Positions 27,790-37,687 of a stretch of 37,687 nt of DNA are shown here, piece after piece. The notes beneath the pieces are model-generated. The model was not told where the DNA came from, searched no databases, and saw only the letters and a list, made by a program, of their open reading frames with translations. The DNA is from Deltaproteobacteria bacterium (lineage in GTDB: Bacteria > Myxococcota_A > UBA9160 > UBA4427): assembly GCA_016713665.1 (NCBI GenBank), contig JADJOR010000012.1, forward strand, positions 1 to 37,687. The letters are read 5' to 3'. The position numbers and the translations under genes are program-made. Numbering within the stretch: position 1 is the first letter of the stretch; each line of letters starts with the position of its first letter.

Positions 27790-30700
27790 ATGGACCGAAG
27801 CGAGCGATGGATCCATCCGGCGCGACGAATGGCGGGGCTCCTGGCCTGCGCCCGCCGCACACTCGTGCGAATGGGCGAGCCGCTGCTCGTCGCTTTCGCG
27901 ATCGCGATGCAGGTGCTCGCTCCCGATACGGCGCGCGCGATGGCGCAGCGCACGGGCGACTTCGAGCTCGAGATGGACGCGCCCTGGCGCATCGAGCCGC
28001 GCGGCGGCGCGAATCCCTATGGCGCGATCCCGATCCAGGTCAGCATCCACGACGCGGACCAACCCGCGACCGGCGCCGATGCGATGCTTCAGAAGATCAT
28101 CTCCGTCATGCGGGGCCATACGGAGATCGACGCGCTCTTCGCCTTCCTCGAAGGACCGATCGACACGATCCTCGGTCCGACAGACGAGATCCTCGGGTGG
28201 TTCGGAATCGACATCGTGCCCCATGGCGAGCTGCCGCCGCTCGTGATCCTCGATCGTTTCGAGTATCTGAAGATCGAAGAGGAGATCAATGGTCAGTTCC
28301 ACGAGCGCCGTACCTTCACGATCGCCGACATCCACGAGGTCGAACGCACGATCGGTCTCTGGAAGCACAGCGCTGCACAGTGGGGCCCCGAAGCCGGCGG
28401 GACGCCGCCGGCGCGCCCGAGCCACTCGATCTGTCGCCGCTGGCAGGGCCAGGACTGCTCGAGCTTCGCAACGCTGCGCCCGACGAGCGAATGGCATATG
28501 ACGGCCTTCTATACGCCCTCGAACCCGTCCCCGGGTCGCAATCTCCGCCTGCGGACGACACTTCGACTGACGGGGACGAAGGACGGCGTCGCGTCGCTCA
28601 AGACCTATCAGCGATACCTCACGATCCACCTCGCCGCGCAGCCGCTCCCGAAATTCGACTCGGAGTGGGCCTACGGCGATCTCCACTACCACTCCCAGGG
28701 CACCGACAACGACGGCGAGTCCGGCTACTCCTACCGCGGCACGGTCCACGCGATGAACGCGATGGGCCTCGACTTCGCCTTCGCGACCGATCACGCCTCG
28801 AACAGCCAGCAGATCGGCTCGGCGAAGCCGAAGTTCAGCGATGAGCTGGTCGAGCCGATCATCCGCGGTCTGCGCGACATGAGCCCCGATCGCTTCGCCT
28901 TCGGGATCGATCTGCTGAATGGCTCGGTCGGCGCGAATCGTCAGGTCGTCTCCCACGCGCGACCCTCGGGCGCGTCGAATGGCGCCGCGGCGCAGCTCTT
29001 CCTCGGCGCCGAGGTCGACGTCGCCCCCGAGGCGAAGCCCGGCGAGGTCCACTCCTCGTTCTTCTGCTTCTTCGTGCCCAAGTTCCTCAAGGCGCTCGAT
29101 CAGAAGACGTTCTGGCCCGAGAGTACTGGTGCGACTCGATGTCGGTCCCGACCGGCGACGGCCGCGAGCTGCTGCTCGACGTGCAGGGCCGAACGCGGGA
29201 AAGCTCCTGTCGACCGACTTCTACGCCCGCCAGCATCTGCTCCATCTGCCCGTCGACCCGCAGCGCAGGACCGCGTTCATCGCGAGCAATACCAGCAAGT
29301 ACGGCGGCGGTACGCGCCGCCTCGGCGAGATCCTCGACGTCGAGCTCGGTCAGCGCCAGAAGGGCTATGCCTTCCTCGCCCATCCCTTCTCGCAGGGCAA
29401 GGGCGACGGCGTCGGCTCGCTCGGACCCGATCTCATCTCCTACACGCGTGCCCAGCTCGACGATGCATTCGCCTCGCCCTACATCCTGGGCTTGCAGATC
29501 TGGAACGAGAACCCGGTCTCCTCGGCCGAGGCCAACGACGCCGAGCCCTTCCAGTCGCCGCATTGGGAGAGCCAGGAACAACCCTTCCTCTTCGCGGACT
29601 TCCAGAAATGGGATCTGCTCCAGCTGCGCGGTCTCGACAAGAACCGGACCGCCTCGCTGTCCTGGCTCCCGAGCGGCACCCCGCGGCGGATCTTCGCGGC
29701 AGGCGGCTCGGACGCCCACGGCGACTTCAACTATCGCCGCAAGGGCTTCTTCCTCGGCATGAACGAGGCGACCGACACCGCGATCGGCAAGCCCCGCAAC
29801 CTCGTCCACGTCGGGCCGGCCGCCGGCACGCCGCTCGCGAGCGCCCTCGGCACGGCCGTGCCGCTCTCCCAGTCGCAGGTCGTCGACGGCCTGCGGAGCG
29901 GGAACTTCGCGATCACCGACGGCCCGGCGGTGCAGATCATGGTCGACGCGAACAAGAACGGCACGATCGACTCGGGGGACGTCCCGATGGGCGGGATCCA
30001 CAAGCACACCCTCGACGGGCCCTTCCAGGTCATCGTCGAGTGGAAGTCGACGCCGGAGTTCGCTCCGGTCCAGTCGATCAACCTGCTGCTCGGCGTGTGG
30101 GCGGAAGAGGTGCCGGAGGGCATGGTCTATACCGTTCATGACGGGGGCCCCCACGTCGATCCCGACTTCAACTACCGCCATCCGGACGGCCGGACCTTCA
30201 CGGCCTCGGTCAACATCCCCTACTGGTTCGACCCGAATCCGGGCAATCCGTTTTCCATCGTGCCCGGCCCGACCGAGGGCTACGCAGGGCGTCGGGTCGT
30301 GACGATCGATCCGGCGAAGTACCCGGTCGGTCGGCGGATGTGCATCCAGCCGAACGTCGGCCGAACGACGACGACCGCGACCGGATCGACCACGAGCACG
30401 GCCTCGCTCACCGCCAGCACGACCCTCGCGAGTGCGAAGACCGGGACGACGACCGGCGGGACGACGACGTCGACCGGCGGAACGGCGGTTCCCTTGCAGC
30501 AATCCCTCGACAATCAGCTCCAGGATCTGCTCAATGGCGTCGTGGACGTGTTCCCGCCCTGTACGGATCGCGTGTTCGCGAATCCCACGCGTCCCGACCG
30601 CGTGTTCGTCCGCGCGGAGGTCCGCAACAAGATCGCGCCCGATTCGAGCGCGCTCTGCTCGACGATCCCGAGCAGCGCCCTTCCGCCCTGCGTCCGCCGG

Positions 30701-30916
30701 ATCGCCTACACGAACCCGGTCTGGGTCAAGGTCGAGCCGTGCACGAACGTGCTGAGCTGCTCCGCGAACGTGGCCGTGACGGGGACGCTCACGCCCAGTC
30801 GGACCGACGGGACGACGACGAGTCCCACGACCGGCACGACGACGGGCACGACGACGGGTGTCGGCACGACCACGTCGCTCGGGGCGACGAAGTTGGCGAC
30901 GACGCCCACTCGCTAG
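27790..30916 (+). CDS. Secreted PHP-type putative metallophosphoesterase with Thr-rich C-terminal regions
   Basis: ATG 27790 follows GGAGGAG. A signal-peptide-like hydrophobic stretch (EPLLVAFAIAMQVLAPDTARA) is followed by a long N-terminal domain, then the PHP motifs YGDLHYHSQGTDNDG (about 28671-28715), MGLDFAFATDHASNSQQ (about 28760-28810) and GSDAHGDFNYRRKGFFLG (about 29707-29760). These His/Asp clusters bind metals in PHP and DUF3604-like phosphoesterases. The frame changes twice between 29120 and 29200, passing through YWCDSMSVPTGDGRELLLDV. The C-terminal part holds two Thr/Gly-rich stretches and a Cys-containing module (FPPCTDRVFANPTRPDRVFV). It has about 1042 residues and no PEP-CTERM or transmembrane end. 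The substrate is unknown. Confidence 0.78.
30361..30489 (+). repeat. Thr/Gly-rich low-complexity segment 1
   Basis: This encodes a Thr/Ser/Gly/Ala run (GRTTTTATGSTTSTASLTAS continuing to TTTGGTTTSTGGTA) built from repeated acg/acc/tcg triplets. It looks like a flexible extracellular linker, possibly O-glycosylated. Confidence 0.75.
30796..30915 (+). repeat. Thr/Gly-rich low-complexity segment 2 (C-terminal tail)
   Basis: The last roughly 40 codons of the PHP-type protein are a Thr-rich tail (TTTSPTTGTTTGTTTGVGTT) ending TPTR, compositionally like segment 1 and made of repeated acgacg/ggcacg units. Confidence 0.75.
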
Positions 30917-30940
30917 GCAAGGATCGGAGCGATCCGCTCG

Positions 30941-30978
30941 CGGAAGGGCCGTACGGCGATGGCCGTGCGGCCTTTCCG
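30941..30978. terminator. Strong 17-bp bidirectional hairpin between convergent genes
   Basis: Arms 30941-30957 (CGGAAGGGCCGTACGGC) and 30962-30978 pair over 17 bp with two G-T wobbles around a GATG loop. It lies between the PHP gene stop (30916) and the stop of the P450 on the other strand (31029), so it can serve both. A smaller GGATCG/CGATCC hairpin at 30921-30935 precedes it. T-tracts are weak. Confidence 0.78.
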
Positions 30979-31028
30979 TCGTCTACGCAGGGAGCGCCCG
31001 GTTCGTCCCGGTCCTCCGTGCCGCCCCG

Positions 31029-32252
31029 TCAGCGCCCGACGAGCCGCGCCGGAACCGGCTGATGCCCGAGGCTCCCCGGCAGCGGCGGATAGATCACGCC
31101 GGGGACCCGCTCGAGCGCCTTCGCGCGGTCGAGCAGCACGCGCACCGCCGTCGCCCCCTCGAGCCGCGCCAGCATCGCGCCGGGGCAGACGTGGGAGCCC
31201 GCACCAAACGCGAGATGCCCGCGCGGATCGCTCCGGTCGAGGCGGAACTCGGCCGGCGCTCCGTGCTGGCCCTCGTCCCGATTCGCGGAGCCGATGCCCA
31301 TCTCGACGGTCTCGCCCTTCCGGATGAGGACGCCGCTGATCTCGACGTCGCGGGTCGCGATGCGCGTCGTGCGCTGAACGGGCGCGTCGTGGCGCAGGGA
31401 TTCCTCGAGGTAGAGCGGGATCTGCTCGCGGTCGGCGTCGAGGCGCGCAAAGAGCGCGGGATCCTGGACGAGCCGGTTGACGAGATGGGCCAGGAACGAA
31501 CGCGTCGTATGGACCCCCGCCTGGACCATGAAATGGAGCTGCGTCGTGAGCTCTTGATCGGAGAGCGGTCGCCCGTCGATCTCGGCGCCGAGCAAAACCT
31601 TGAAGACGTGGTTCGTCGGCTCGGGAAGTGCGCGCTGCTCGGCGATGCGCGCGCGGAAGTAGACGTGGCTCGCCGGGCCCTCGGGCGCAACGCCGGGCGT
31701 CGCCGGGCGCGTCATCATCGTCCCGTCCATCGACCACTGCATGAAGAGCCCGACCGCCTCGCGCCCGAGCCCCATGATGTGGGCCATCGCGAAGGCCGGG
31801 ATCGAAGCGCGTACTCGCCGTGGAGATCGGGCGCGCGCCCCGCAGCGCAGGCCGCGAAGAGCCCGTCGACCAATCGGTTGCACTCCGCCTCGAGGATCGG
31901 CTCGAGCTGTCGCACGCGGTGCCACGCGAAGATCGCGTTGAACAGGCGGCGGATGCGGCCGTGGCGCGGCTCGGGGATCTCGAGAGGAAATGCTGCTCTT
32001 CGGGGATCGTGGCGCAGCCGGCAGGAATGCCGGTGATCGGGCCGAGCTCCGCGCGGAAGGTGTCGACGTCGACGAGCGGCCTCGACGTCTGCGTGGCGCG
32101 AGAGATACCAGGCCCCGGACGGCGTGCGATAGACGGGCTGCTCGCGGCGGATCCGCGCGAGCACGTCGAAGGGAACGCCGTCCTCGACGAAGCGGCGGTC
32201 GTGGGGTCGAACGAGAGCGTCAGGTCGACGGACGCGGCGGGGCTTCGCGCAT
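31029..32252 (-). CDS. Cytochrome P450 (first of a divergent pair)
   Basis: Bacterial class I P450s hydroxylate hydrophobic substrates using electrons from ferredoxin. From about 31800 to the stop the frame is unbroken. It contains MAHIMGLGREAVGLFMQWSM, the I-helix region FMVQAGVHTTRSFLAHLVNR, the EXXR motif LYLEESLRHDAPVQRTTRIA and the heme loop LAFGAGSHVCPGAMLAR with its Cys ligand (about 31205-31160). The N-terminal third needs shifts near 32180, 32075, 31985 and 31815 (MLARIRREQPVYRTPSGAWY, then LFNAIFAWHRVRQLEPILEA). ATG 32252 is the most likely start, though a shift follows it soon. Its start faces that of a second P450 198 bp away. The substrate is unknown. Confidence 0.88.
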
Positions 32253-32449
32253 GGAAGAACTCTCCCGCCCGGGACGATCGATCAAATGGGCACGGGGCGC
32301 CAGCGGGCGGGTCGAGGTCCGTCGATCGACGATCCGCGGTGCACCCATCGACCCGGCGAATCGGGATCCGATGCGCCCCGCGCTTTCGCGGCCCTCGCCG
32401 GCGACTCCAATTCCGGTACCGTAGATCTCGGAGCGACGAGGAGGCGCGC

Positions 32450-33616
32450 GTGAGCGAGATCGATTTCACGGCCGGCGGATTTCCCGGCCAGCGATACCAC
32501 GACCTCCTCGACGAGCTTCGCGCGAGGCGCCCGTCGTGCCGGTTCGCTTCGGCGGCGAGCCGGCGTGGCTGATCACGCGGCATGCGGCGCTCGACGGGCG
32601 CTCCGTGACAGCGAGCGTTTTCCGCAGGGTCCCGCCTATCGTCGCCATACCGAGCCGCCGATCGGCCGCAGCTTCATCTCGATGGACGAGCCCGAGCATC
32701 AGATCTATCGAAGGCTCGCGACGCCGACCTTCCGGCCGATCGCCGTCGCCCGCGCCGATCGCGGGCCGATGATCGAGCTGGCCCACGAGCTGATCGACGT
32801 CTTCGAGAGCAGGCCCGTCGTCGACCTGATGGAGGGCTTCGCCCGTCGCTTCCCGCTCGCGATCATCTGCAGCATGCTCGGCATTCCGCGCGAGGCGGAG
32901 CGCGACTTCCAGCGCTGGGCGAACGGGCTCCTCTCGTTCCCCTTCGATCCGGAGGGCGCGCGCCGGGCAGGTCAGGAGTTCACGACCTACCTCGAGCCCC
33001 TCGTGCGCGAGCGGCGGCGGGCGCCGCGGGGCGACGTCCTCTCCCAGCTCCTGCTCGCGGAGGTCGAAGGCCGGCGGCTCACCGACGACGAGGTCCTGTC
33101 GCACATCCGGCTGCTCTTTCCGACCGGCGCGGAGACGACCTCGAGCGCGATCGGAAGCCTGCTCTACGCGCCCTGCTCGTCGACGCCGAACGCTGGAAGC
33201 ATGCCGTCGAGAAGCCCGGCTCGCGGGAGGACTCGATCGAGGAGCTGCTTCGCTGGGAGAGCCCGGTCGCCATCACGCCTCGAGTCTCGGCATCGGAGCC
33301 GATCGAGTTCGAAGGCGTGCAGATCCCCAACCGATGCCTGGGTCCTCTTCTGCTACGCCGCGGCCAATCGCGATCCCCGCGCCTACCGCGACCCCACCGC
33401 TTCGATCCGACCCGCGATCCCGGCCATCTGCTGACCTTCGGCCCGGGGCGCGCCAATGCCCCATGCACATCGCGCGCAAGGAGCTCGCGGTGACCCTCGA
33501 CGTCTTCTGCGAGCGGCTGCCGAAGATGCGGCTCGTCGACGAGGCGGCGTCCCGGCCGACAAGGGACGGTGCTGCGCCGGCCGGACTCGCTGCGCGTCGA
33601 GCTGCGGAGGCGCTGA
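32450..33616 (+). CDS. Cytochrome P450 (second of a divergent pair)
   Basis: GTG 32450 has GAGGAGG 6 nt upstream. The protein starts SEIDFTAGGFPGQRYHDLLD. After a shift near 32540-32620 it continues FISMDEPEHQIYRRLATPTF and ARRFPLAIICSMLGIPREAE. The I-helix is LLFPTGAETTSSAIG (about 33110-33165). After a shift near 33170 the EXXR helix is SIEELLRWESPVAITPRVSA. PTDAWVLFCYAAANRDPRAY follows. The heme loop is broken by an indel: LLTFGPG in one frame, then QCPMHIARKELAVTLDVFCE with the Cys ligand (about 33440-33500). After another shift it ends at TGA 33614-33616 (SLRVELRRR). The family is distinct from the neighbouring P450. An SDR follows 74 nt later and may oxidise the hydroxylated product. 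Confidence 0.87.
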
Positions 33617-33690
33617 GCCGAGCGGCGGGGCGAGCCCGCCGCGCGCAAGTCCACTGCCGATCGAAAGAAGACGAAGGAGTCCGAACCATC

Positions 33691-34496
33691 ATGACCCGCG
33701 CCGACGACACTCCGATTGCCGATTACGCGAACATGCTGCGCCTCGACGGACGGCGATACGTCGTGATCGGCGCCGGCAGAGATGGGCCGACAGACCGCCC
33801 ACGCGCTGGTCCAGAACGGTGCTCGCATCGTCTGTGTCGACATCGAGCGCGAGCGGGCGGGAGGACATCGCTAGGAATGCGGGAACGACTCGATCGCCTG
33901 GACCGGCGATGCGACCGATCGCGCGAGCGTCGCGCGCCTGTTCCAGGACGTGGGCGACGCCTTCGGTGGAAGCTCGACGGGTTCATCGACATCGTCGGCA
34001 TGGCCCGTTATGCGACCCTGCTCGAGCTCGACGACGCGCTCTGGGACTGGCATTTCGCCATGAACCTGCGCCATGCCTGGCTCGCGATCCAGCACGCGAC
34101 GCCGCTGCTCGAAGCCAACGGCGGCGGCACGATGACCTTCGTCGCATCCGCCTCCGGGATCACCTCCGCCCCGCGCCACGGCGCCTACGGCGCCGCGAAG
34201 GCCGGGCTGATGTCCCTCGTGCGCACGGCCTCGGTCGAGCTCGGTCCGAAGGGCATCCGCGTCAACGCGATCGCCCCGGGCGTCGTCTGGACGCCGCGCA
34301 TCGGCGCGCTGCTCGGCGAGAGGGCCGCGCCCGCAACGCGGCGAACGCGCCGCTTCGCCGCGTCGCCCAGCCCTCGAACATCGCCTCGACGCTGCTCTTC
34401 CTCGCCTCGGACATGGCGGCCTACGTCTCCGGTCAGTTCCTGTCCGTCGACGGCGCCGTCGGCGCGAAGTTCCCCTTCCCGATGGGCGAGATCTAG
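33691..34496 (+). CDS. Short-chain dehydrogenase/reductase (SDR)
   Basis: This is an NAD(P)-dependent oxidoreductase acting on alcohols or ketones. ATG 33691 has GAAGGAG at 33673-33679. The nucleotide-binding start is YVVIGAGRDG followed by shifts; in another frame MGRQTAHALVQNG fits the glycine-rich loop. Later segments are KLDGFIDIVGMARYATLLEL, the catalytic Ser region GTMTFVASASGITS, the YxxxK motif HGAYGAAKAGLMSLVRTASV and GIRVNAIAPGVVWTP. After a shift near 34325 it ends NIASTLLFLASDMAAYVSGQ, FLSVDGAVG. About 268 residues, normal for classical SDRs. It follows the P450 and probably shares its transcript. Confidence 0.85.
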
Positions 34497-34517
34497 ACCT
34501 CCGACGAGAGCGGACGC

Positions 34518-35317
34518 TCAGGGCACGGTCTGCAGCCGAGGACCCGGCCTGGGCGCCGACGGAAACTCCCCCGCGAAAGCGGCCGCGACCGTCCCCGGTC
34601 GCTGCAGCGTGAACTCGACGCGGATCGGACAGCCGCGATCGTCTTGCGGCGGATCCGCATCCTCGAGGGCCGCGGTCAGCTCGAGGGGCGTCCTCGCCCC
34701 CGGCCCAGTCGATCGTTCCTTCGAGGGTCTGGATGCAGCGGCCGGTGACCGCGTAGACGAGCGTCGCCGGCCTCGAACTCGGGCGCGCCGGAGGGATCCC
34801 AGACGACGTAGTGGGGGTGGCGCTGCTGCGTGAGAAGAAGCGCGGAGCCGGGGTCAGGGCGACCGGATCGCTCACCCACTGCAGCGCGAAGGGCGAAGCA
34901 GGGTCACCGACGAGCCATTCGCATCAGTCTGGCCCTGGAGGCGCTGCGGTCGGAAGTCGATCTCGATTTGCGTGTCCTGCTCGCCGGTCTGGAAATTCGC
35001 GCCGTAGCTCGTTTCGACGTGGTCGTCGTGCTCGACCATCACGCGATCATTCCCATCGATGGATCCGGGATCGCGCTTCGTCGCGATCAGTCGATCCCCG
35101 CCGTTCAGGTCGACGTTCTCGAGGACGAGATCGCCGGGGACGAGCAGCTCGGCCACGATCTTCGTCACGCCCGAGGCGTTCGCGCGGGCGACGAAGCGGG
35201 CGGTCATCTCGGCGGTCCCGACGGTCGAGCTATCCCGATCCGAATCGCAAGCGCCCCCGACAAGACCAGAACGCCCAGGATGGCCGGGACGAATCGAACG
35301 ACTCCGTTCGGATGCAT
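34518..35317 (-). CDS. Putative lipoprotein of unknown function
   Basis: ATG 35317 has GGAG 7 nt upstream. The signal MHPNGVVRFVPAILGVLVLS runs into a lipobox, Leu-Ser-Gly-Ala-Cys, once a one-base shift near 35250 is made, followed by DSDRDSSTVGTAEMTARFVA. The mature part has a beta-rich look (LLVPGDLVLENVDLNGGDRL, MVEHDDHVETSYGANFQTGE). After shifts near 34885, 34830, 34765 and 34690 come HPHYVVWDPSGAPEFEAGDA, YAVTGRCIQTLEGTIDWAGG and RVEFTLQRPGTVAAAFAGEF, ending at TGA 34518. I recognise no domain. It may have about 265 residues and be anchored in the outer membrane. Its gene converges with the SDR with only 21 bp between. Confidence 0.62.
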
Positions 35318-35653
35318 GAACTCTCCTCGTTTTCTCGCCTGCGCCTGCTCCGGATCGCAACGCGATCGCGGCGGGGACCTCCACGCCACGATCGCGAATC
35401 CGGCGACGAGCTCCGTGACGGTCGGACCTCGCATGCACGCGTCGACGCACGCCCGGCATGTTAATCGGAGTCGCGCATCGATCCTCGACGAATCCCTGAC
35501 CTCGAGTTCGAAAAACCTTCCATTCAGAGTCCGAGCGCAACGCCTCCCGCAGGCGTGTCCGTCAGCGCGGACGAGAGCGCTCGCATGGAGCAGGATCACC
35601 GCGTGTGCAAGACTCGCACGCGCGACGCCATCATCCGCAGGAGCGCCCGATTC
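35318..35653. other. Divergent intergenic region between lipoprotein and SDR genes
   Basis: About 335 bp separate two diverging genes. It contains a somewhat A/T-richer patch around 35458-35525 (for example GCATGTTAATCGG and TTCGAAAAACC) that could hold promoters, but I see no convincing sigma-70 element. Open frames here do not resemble proteins. Confidence 0.4.
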
Positions 35654-36498
35654 ATGAGCGAGAACGTCCTTCGACCTGGTCAGCGTCGCCGTCGTGACCG
35701 GCGCGGCGAAGCGGCATCGGTGCGGCCCTGGCGGCCGCGTTCGGGAGCTGGGCATGCGCGTCGTGCTCGCCGATGTCGAGGCCGAGGCGCTCGAGCGGGT
35801 CACGAGCATGCTCCGCGCGAAGGGCGTCGACGCGCTCGCACTCCCCGACCGACGTGGCCGATGCCGAGGCCGTCGATCGCCTCGCGCGCACGAGCGTCGA
35901 GCGCTTCGGCCGCGTCGACGTCCTCTGCAACAACGCCGGGGTCTCGACCTTCAATGCGCTCGCCGACCAGACCCTCGCCGACTGGCGCTGGGTCCTCGAC
36001 GTCAATCTCTGGGGCGTCGTCCACGGGATCCGGGCTTCATGCCGATCCTGCGCGCCCAGGGGCCGACACGGCCCACATCGTGAGCACGTCCTCCGTCGCG
36101 GGCCTCTCGAGCGGTGTCCCGTTCATCGGGCCCTACGCCGTCAGCAAGGTCGGCGTCGTCTCGCTCTCGGAGACGCTGCGCGACGAGCTCCAGGCGGAGG
36201 GGAGCGCGGTCCGGGTCAGCGTGCTCTGTCCGGGGTCGGTGACGACGAACGTGATGGAGGCGGAGCGCAATCGACCGGCGGCGCTCGGCAGCGAATCGCG
36301 CACGCCGGTCGCCGAGCAGGTCCGATTGATGATCCGCGACGGCCTGTCGGGCCCGGACGGCAAGTCGCCGGAGCAGGTCGCGGCGATCGTGCTCGAGGGA
36401 TCCGCCGCGATCGGTTCTGGATCCTGACCCATGCCACGACGCGCGCGGCGCTCGAAGCGCGCTTCGCGGCGATCCTGGCGGCGATTCCCGAAGACTGA
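35654..36498 (+). CDS. Short-chain dehydrogenase/reductase (SDR)
   Basis: ATG 35654 starts MSENV; after shifts the N-terminus would continue as a glycine-rich VTGAAK motif (about 35697-35712). Then follow LGMRVVLADVEAEALERVTS (cofactor-binding Asp at the end of strand 2), SVERFGRVDVLCNNAGVSTF (the NNAG motif), DWRWVLDVNLWGVVHGI, IVSTSSVAGLSSGVPFIGPY with catalytic Ser, and YAVSKVGVVSLSETLRDELQ with Tyr and Lys. The substrate loop is VSVLCPGSVTTNVMEAERNR. After a shift near 36400 it ends ATTRAALEARFAAILAAIPE. About 281 residues. The tail after the CPG motif is like SDRs that act on lipophilic alcohols. No co-directional neighbour is close; it converges with the monooxygenase. Confidence 0.87.
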
Positions 36499-36567
36499 CA
36501 GGCTGCGAAGACATCGTCGACGGAGCGACGCGCAGCGCCGCGGCCGAAACGAGGTCGATACCGCCTC

Positions 36568-37687
36568 TCAGCGCAGCTCGAGCCCTTCGAGGCCGCCTTG
36601 CTCGCGCCAATCGCGCAGGATCGCGAAGTAGGCCTGGGGGCCACCGCCATAGGTCCCACCGAACCAGCCCGGCCCCTCGGTGGGGCGACCCTCGTTGTTG
36701 TAGTAGCCAGGGGTGCAGGCGTTCGCGAACTCGACACCGGCGGGATTCGGCTGCTGGATCAGATCGACCCAGGCCGCTTCGCCCTGCTCCGTCGGCTCGA
36801 CGCGGCTGAAGCCGCGACGGACCGCGGTGGCGAGGACGTAGGCCACGTGGGCGCTCTGCTCGAGGAAGAGCTCGGTGAAGTTGGGCGTGAGCCCCGACTG
36901 GAGCCCACCCATCAGGATGCAGTTCGGGAACTCGCGCGTGAAGAGGCCGTGCTGGGTCCGCACGCCGTTCGACCAGCGCTCGGTCAATGAGCGACCGCCG
37001 CGGCCCACGATCTCGCAGGCGGCGCGGCTCGCGTAGTCGGTGCCGACCTCGAAGCCCGTCGCGAAGACGAGGCAGTCGAGCGGATGCTCGCGGCCCGCGA
37101 CGACCGCGCCGCTCTTCGTGATCGACTCGACGCCGCGGCCGTCGGTGTCGACGAGCTCTACGTTCTCCCGATTGAAGGTCTCGAGATAGTCGTCGTGGAA
37201 GCAGGGGCGCTTGCAGAACTGGCGGTACCAGGGCTTGAGCGCCGCGGCCGTCTTCGGATCCCGGACGATCCGGTCCACCCGCGCGCGGATCTCCTCCATC
37301 TTCTGGCAATCGACGAGCTCGACCTCCGCCATGATCTGCTCGGGGAGAGGGCAGAGCCGTCGCGGCGCGCCATCGAGCCGGCAGGATTGCGCATGATGTC
37401 GGTCCATCCGTCGGCGACGAGGTCGCGCTTGAGCTGGCCGCCGGAGAGCGCCGTGCTGAAATTCCAGATCCGCTCGGCCTGCCAGCCCGGCTTCTGCGAG
37501 CGGAACCAGGCGGCGTCCGTCGGCGTGTTGCGGCGCGCGTCGACCGACGACGGGCGTACGCTGGAAGACGCAGAGCGAGCGGGGACCATTCGCCGAGATG
37601 CGGGATGACCTGGATCGCGGTCGCGCCGGTGCCGATCACGCCGACGCGTTTGTCGCGCAGGCCGACGAGACCGCCATTCGTGTCGCC
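36568..37687 (-). CDS. Flavin-containing/Baeyer-Villiger-type monooxygenase, N-terminus beyond the window
   Basis: These FAD- and NADPH-dependent enzymes insert oxygen next to ketones or oxidise heteroatoms. The right edge cuts the gene inside the protein. Visible parts are VIGTGATAIQVIPHLGEWSP (the second Rossmann motif, binding NADPH, about 37640-37580), then in another frame VDARRNTPTDAAWFRSQKPG and QLKRDLVADGWTDIMRNPAG. After a shift near 37370 comes MAEVELVDCQKMEEIRARVD, KRPCFHDDYLETFNRENVEL and CLVFATGFEVGTDY, the conserved ATGFE motif. The end, FANACTPGYYNNEGRP then GGPQAYFAILRDWREQGGLE, is typical of the ketone/steroid monooxygenase subgroup. The stop is TGA at 36568-36570, reached without a break from about 37380. 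The FAD-binding N-terminus and the BVMO fingerprint lie outside the window. Confidence 0.87.

Overview
The window is high-G+C DNA with strong G/C third-position bias. It carries a PEP-CTERM surface protein, many catabolic oxidoreductases and a wax-ester/triacylglycerol acyltransferase. That mix suggests an uncultured, free-living Gram-negative bacterium of the former Deltaproteobacteria (Myxococcota- or Binatota-like). This is an inference from gene content; there is no rRNA here. The sequence contains many single-base indels. In most genes outside about 20.0-29.1 kb the reading frame changes within otherwise well-conserved protein, so I give one span per gene and note where the frame changes. 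An internal control at 18563 versus 18715 (G4 against G5 in two copies of the same repeat) indicates that at least some breaks are homopolymer base-calling errors.

Left part (1-12.8 kb). A huge secreted protein on the minus strand, running off the left edge, combines PA14, copper-radical (galactose) oxidase, NPCBM, F5/8C-like, YVTN propeller and cytochrome-c-like regions. It is followed by a nitrilase (+), then on the minus strand an APH-fold kinase, a nitronate monooxygenase, a TetR regulator and a membrane-anchored DUF4124-glutaredoxin protein. A forward operon encodes a ketosteroid isomerase with its catalytic residues, an alpha/beta hydrolase and a Zn-dependent alcohol dehydrogenase, which points to steroid- or terpenoid-type catabolism.

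Middle (12.8-27.2 kb). A minus-strand FadH/enoate-reductase-like flavoenzyme is divergent from a roughly 4.5-kb surface protein. That protein has a signal peptide, two seven-copy FG-GAP arrays of identical length, a calcium-binding block, a SUMF1-like domain lacking the catalytic cysteines, and a PEP-CTERM anchor. Next come two intact lipid genes: PlsB, and a single polypeptide joining WS/DGAT, HAD-IB phosphatase and PlsC. Together they could cover every step from glycerol-3-phosphate to triacylglycerol. A 1.6-kb stretch bounded by a tRNA-Arg gene and a partial copy of its 3' half holds a FitA/FitB-type toxin-antitoxin pair and two truncated gene fragments, resembling a small remnant island.

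Right part (27.2-37.7 kb). A secreted PHP-type putative metallophosphoesterase with Thr-rich tails ends at a strong bidirectional hairpin shared with a convergent P450. The P450 is divergent from a second P450, which is followed by an SDR. A lipoprotein, another SDR and the C-terminal part of a Baeyer-Villiger/flavin monooxygenase complete the window. P450s, SDRs, BVMO, flavin reductase, ketosteroid isomerase and alcohol dehydrogenase together give the region an oxidative, hydrophobic-substrate catabolic character.
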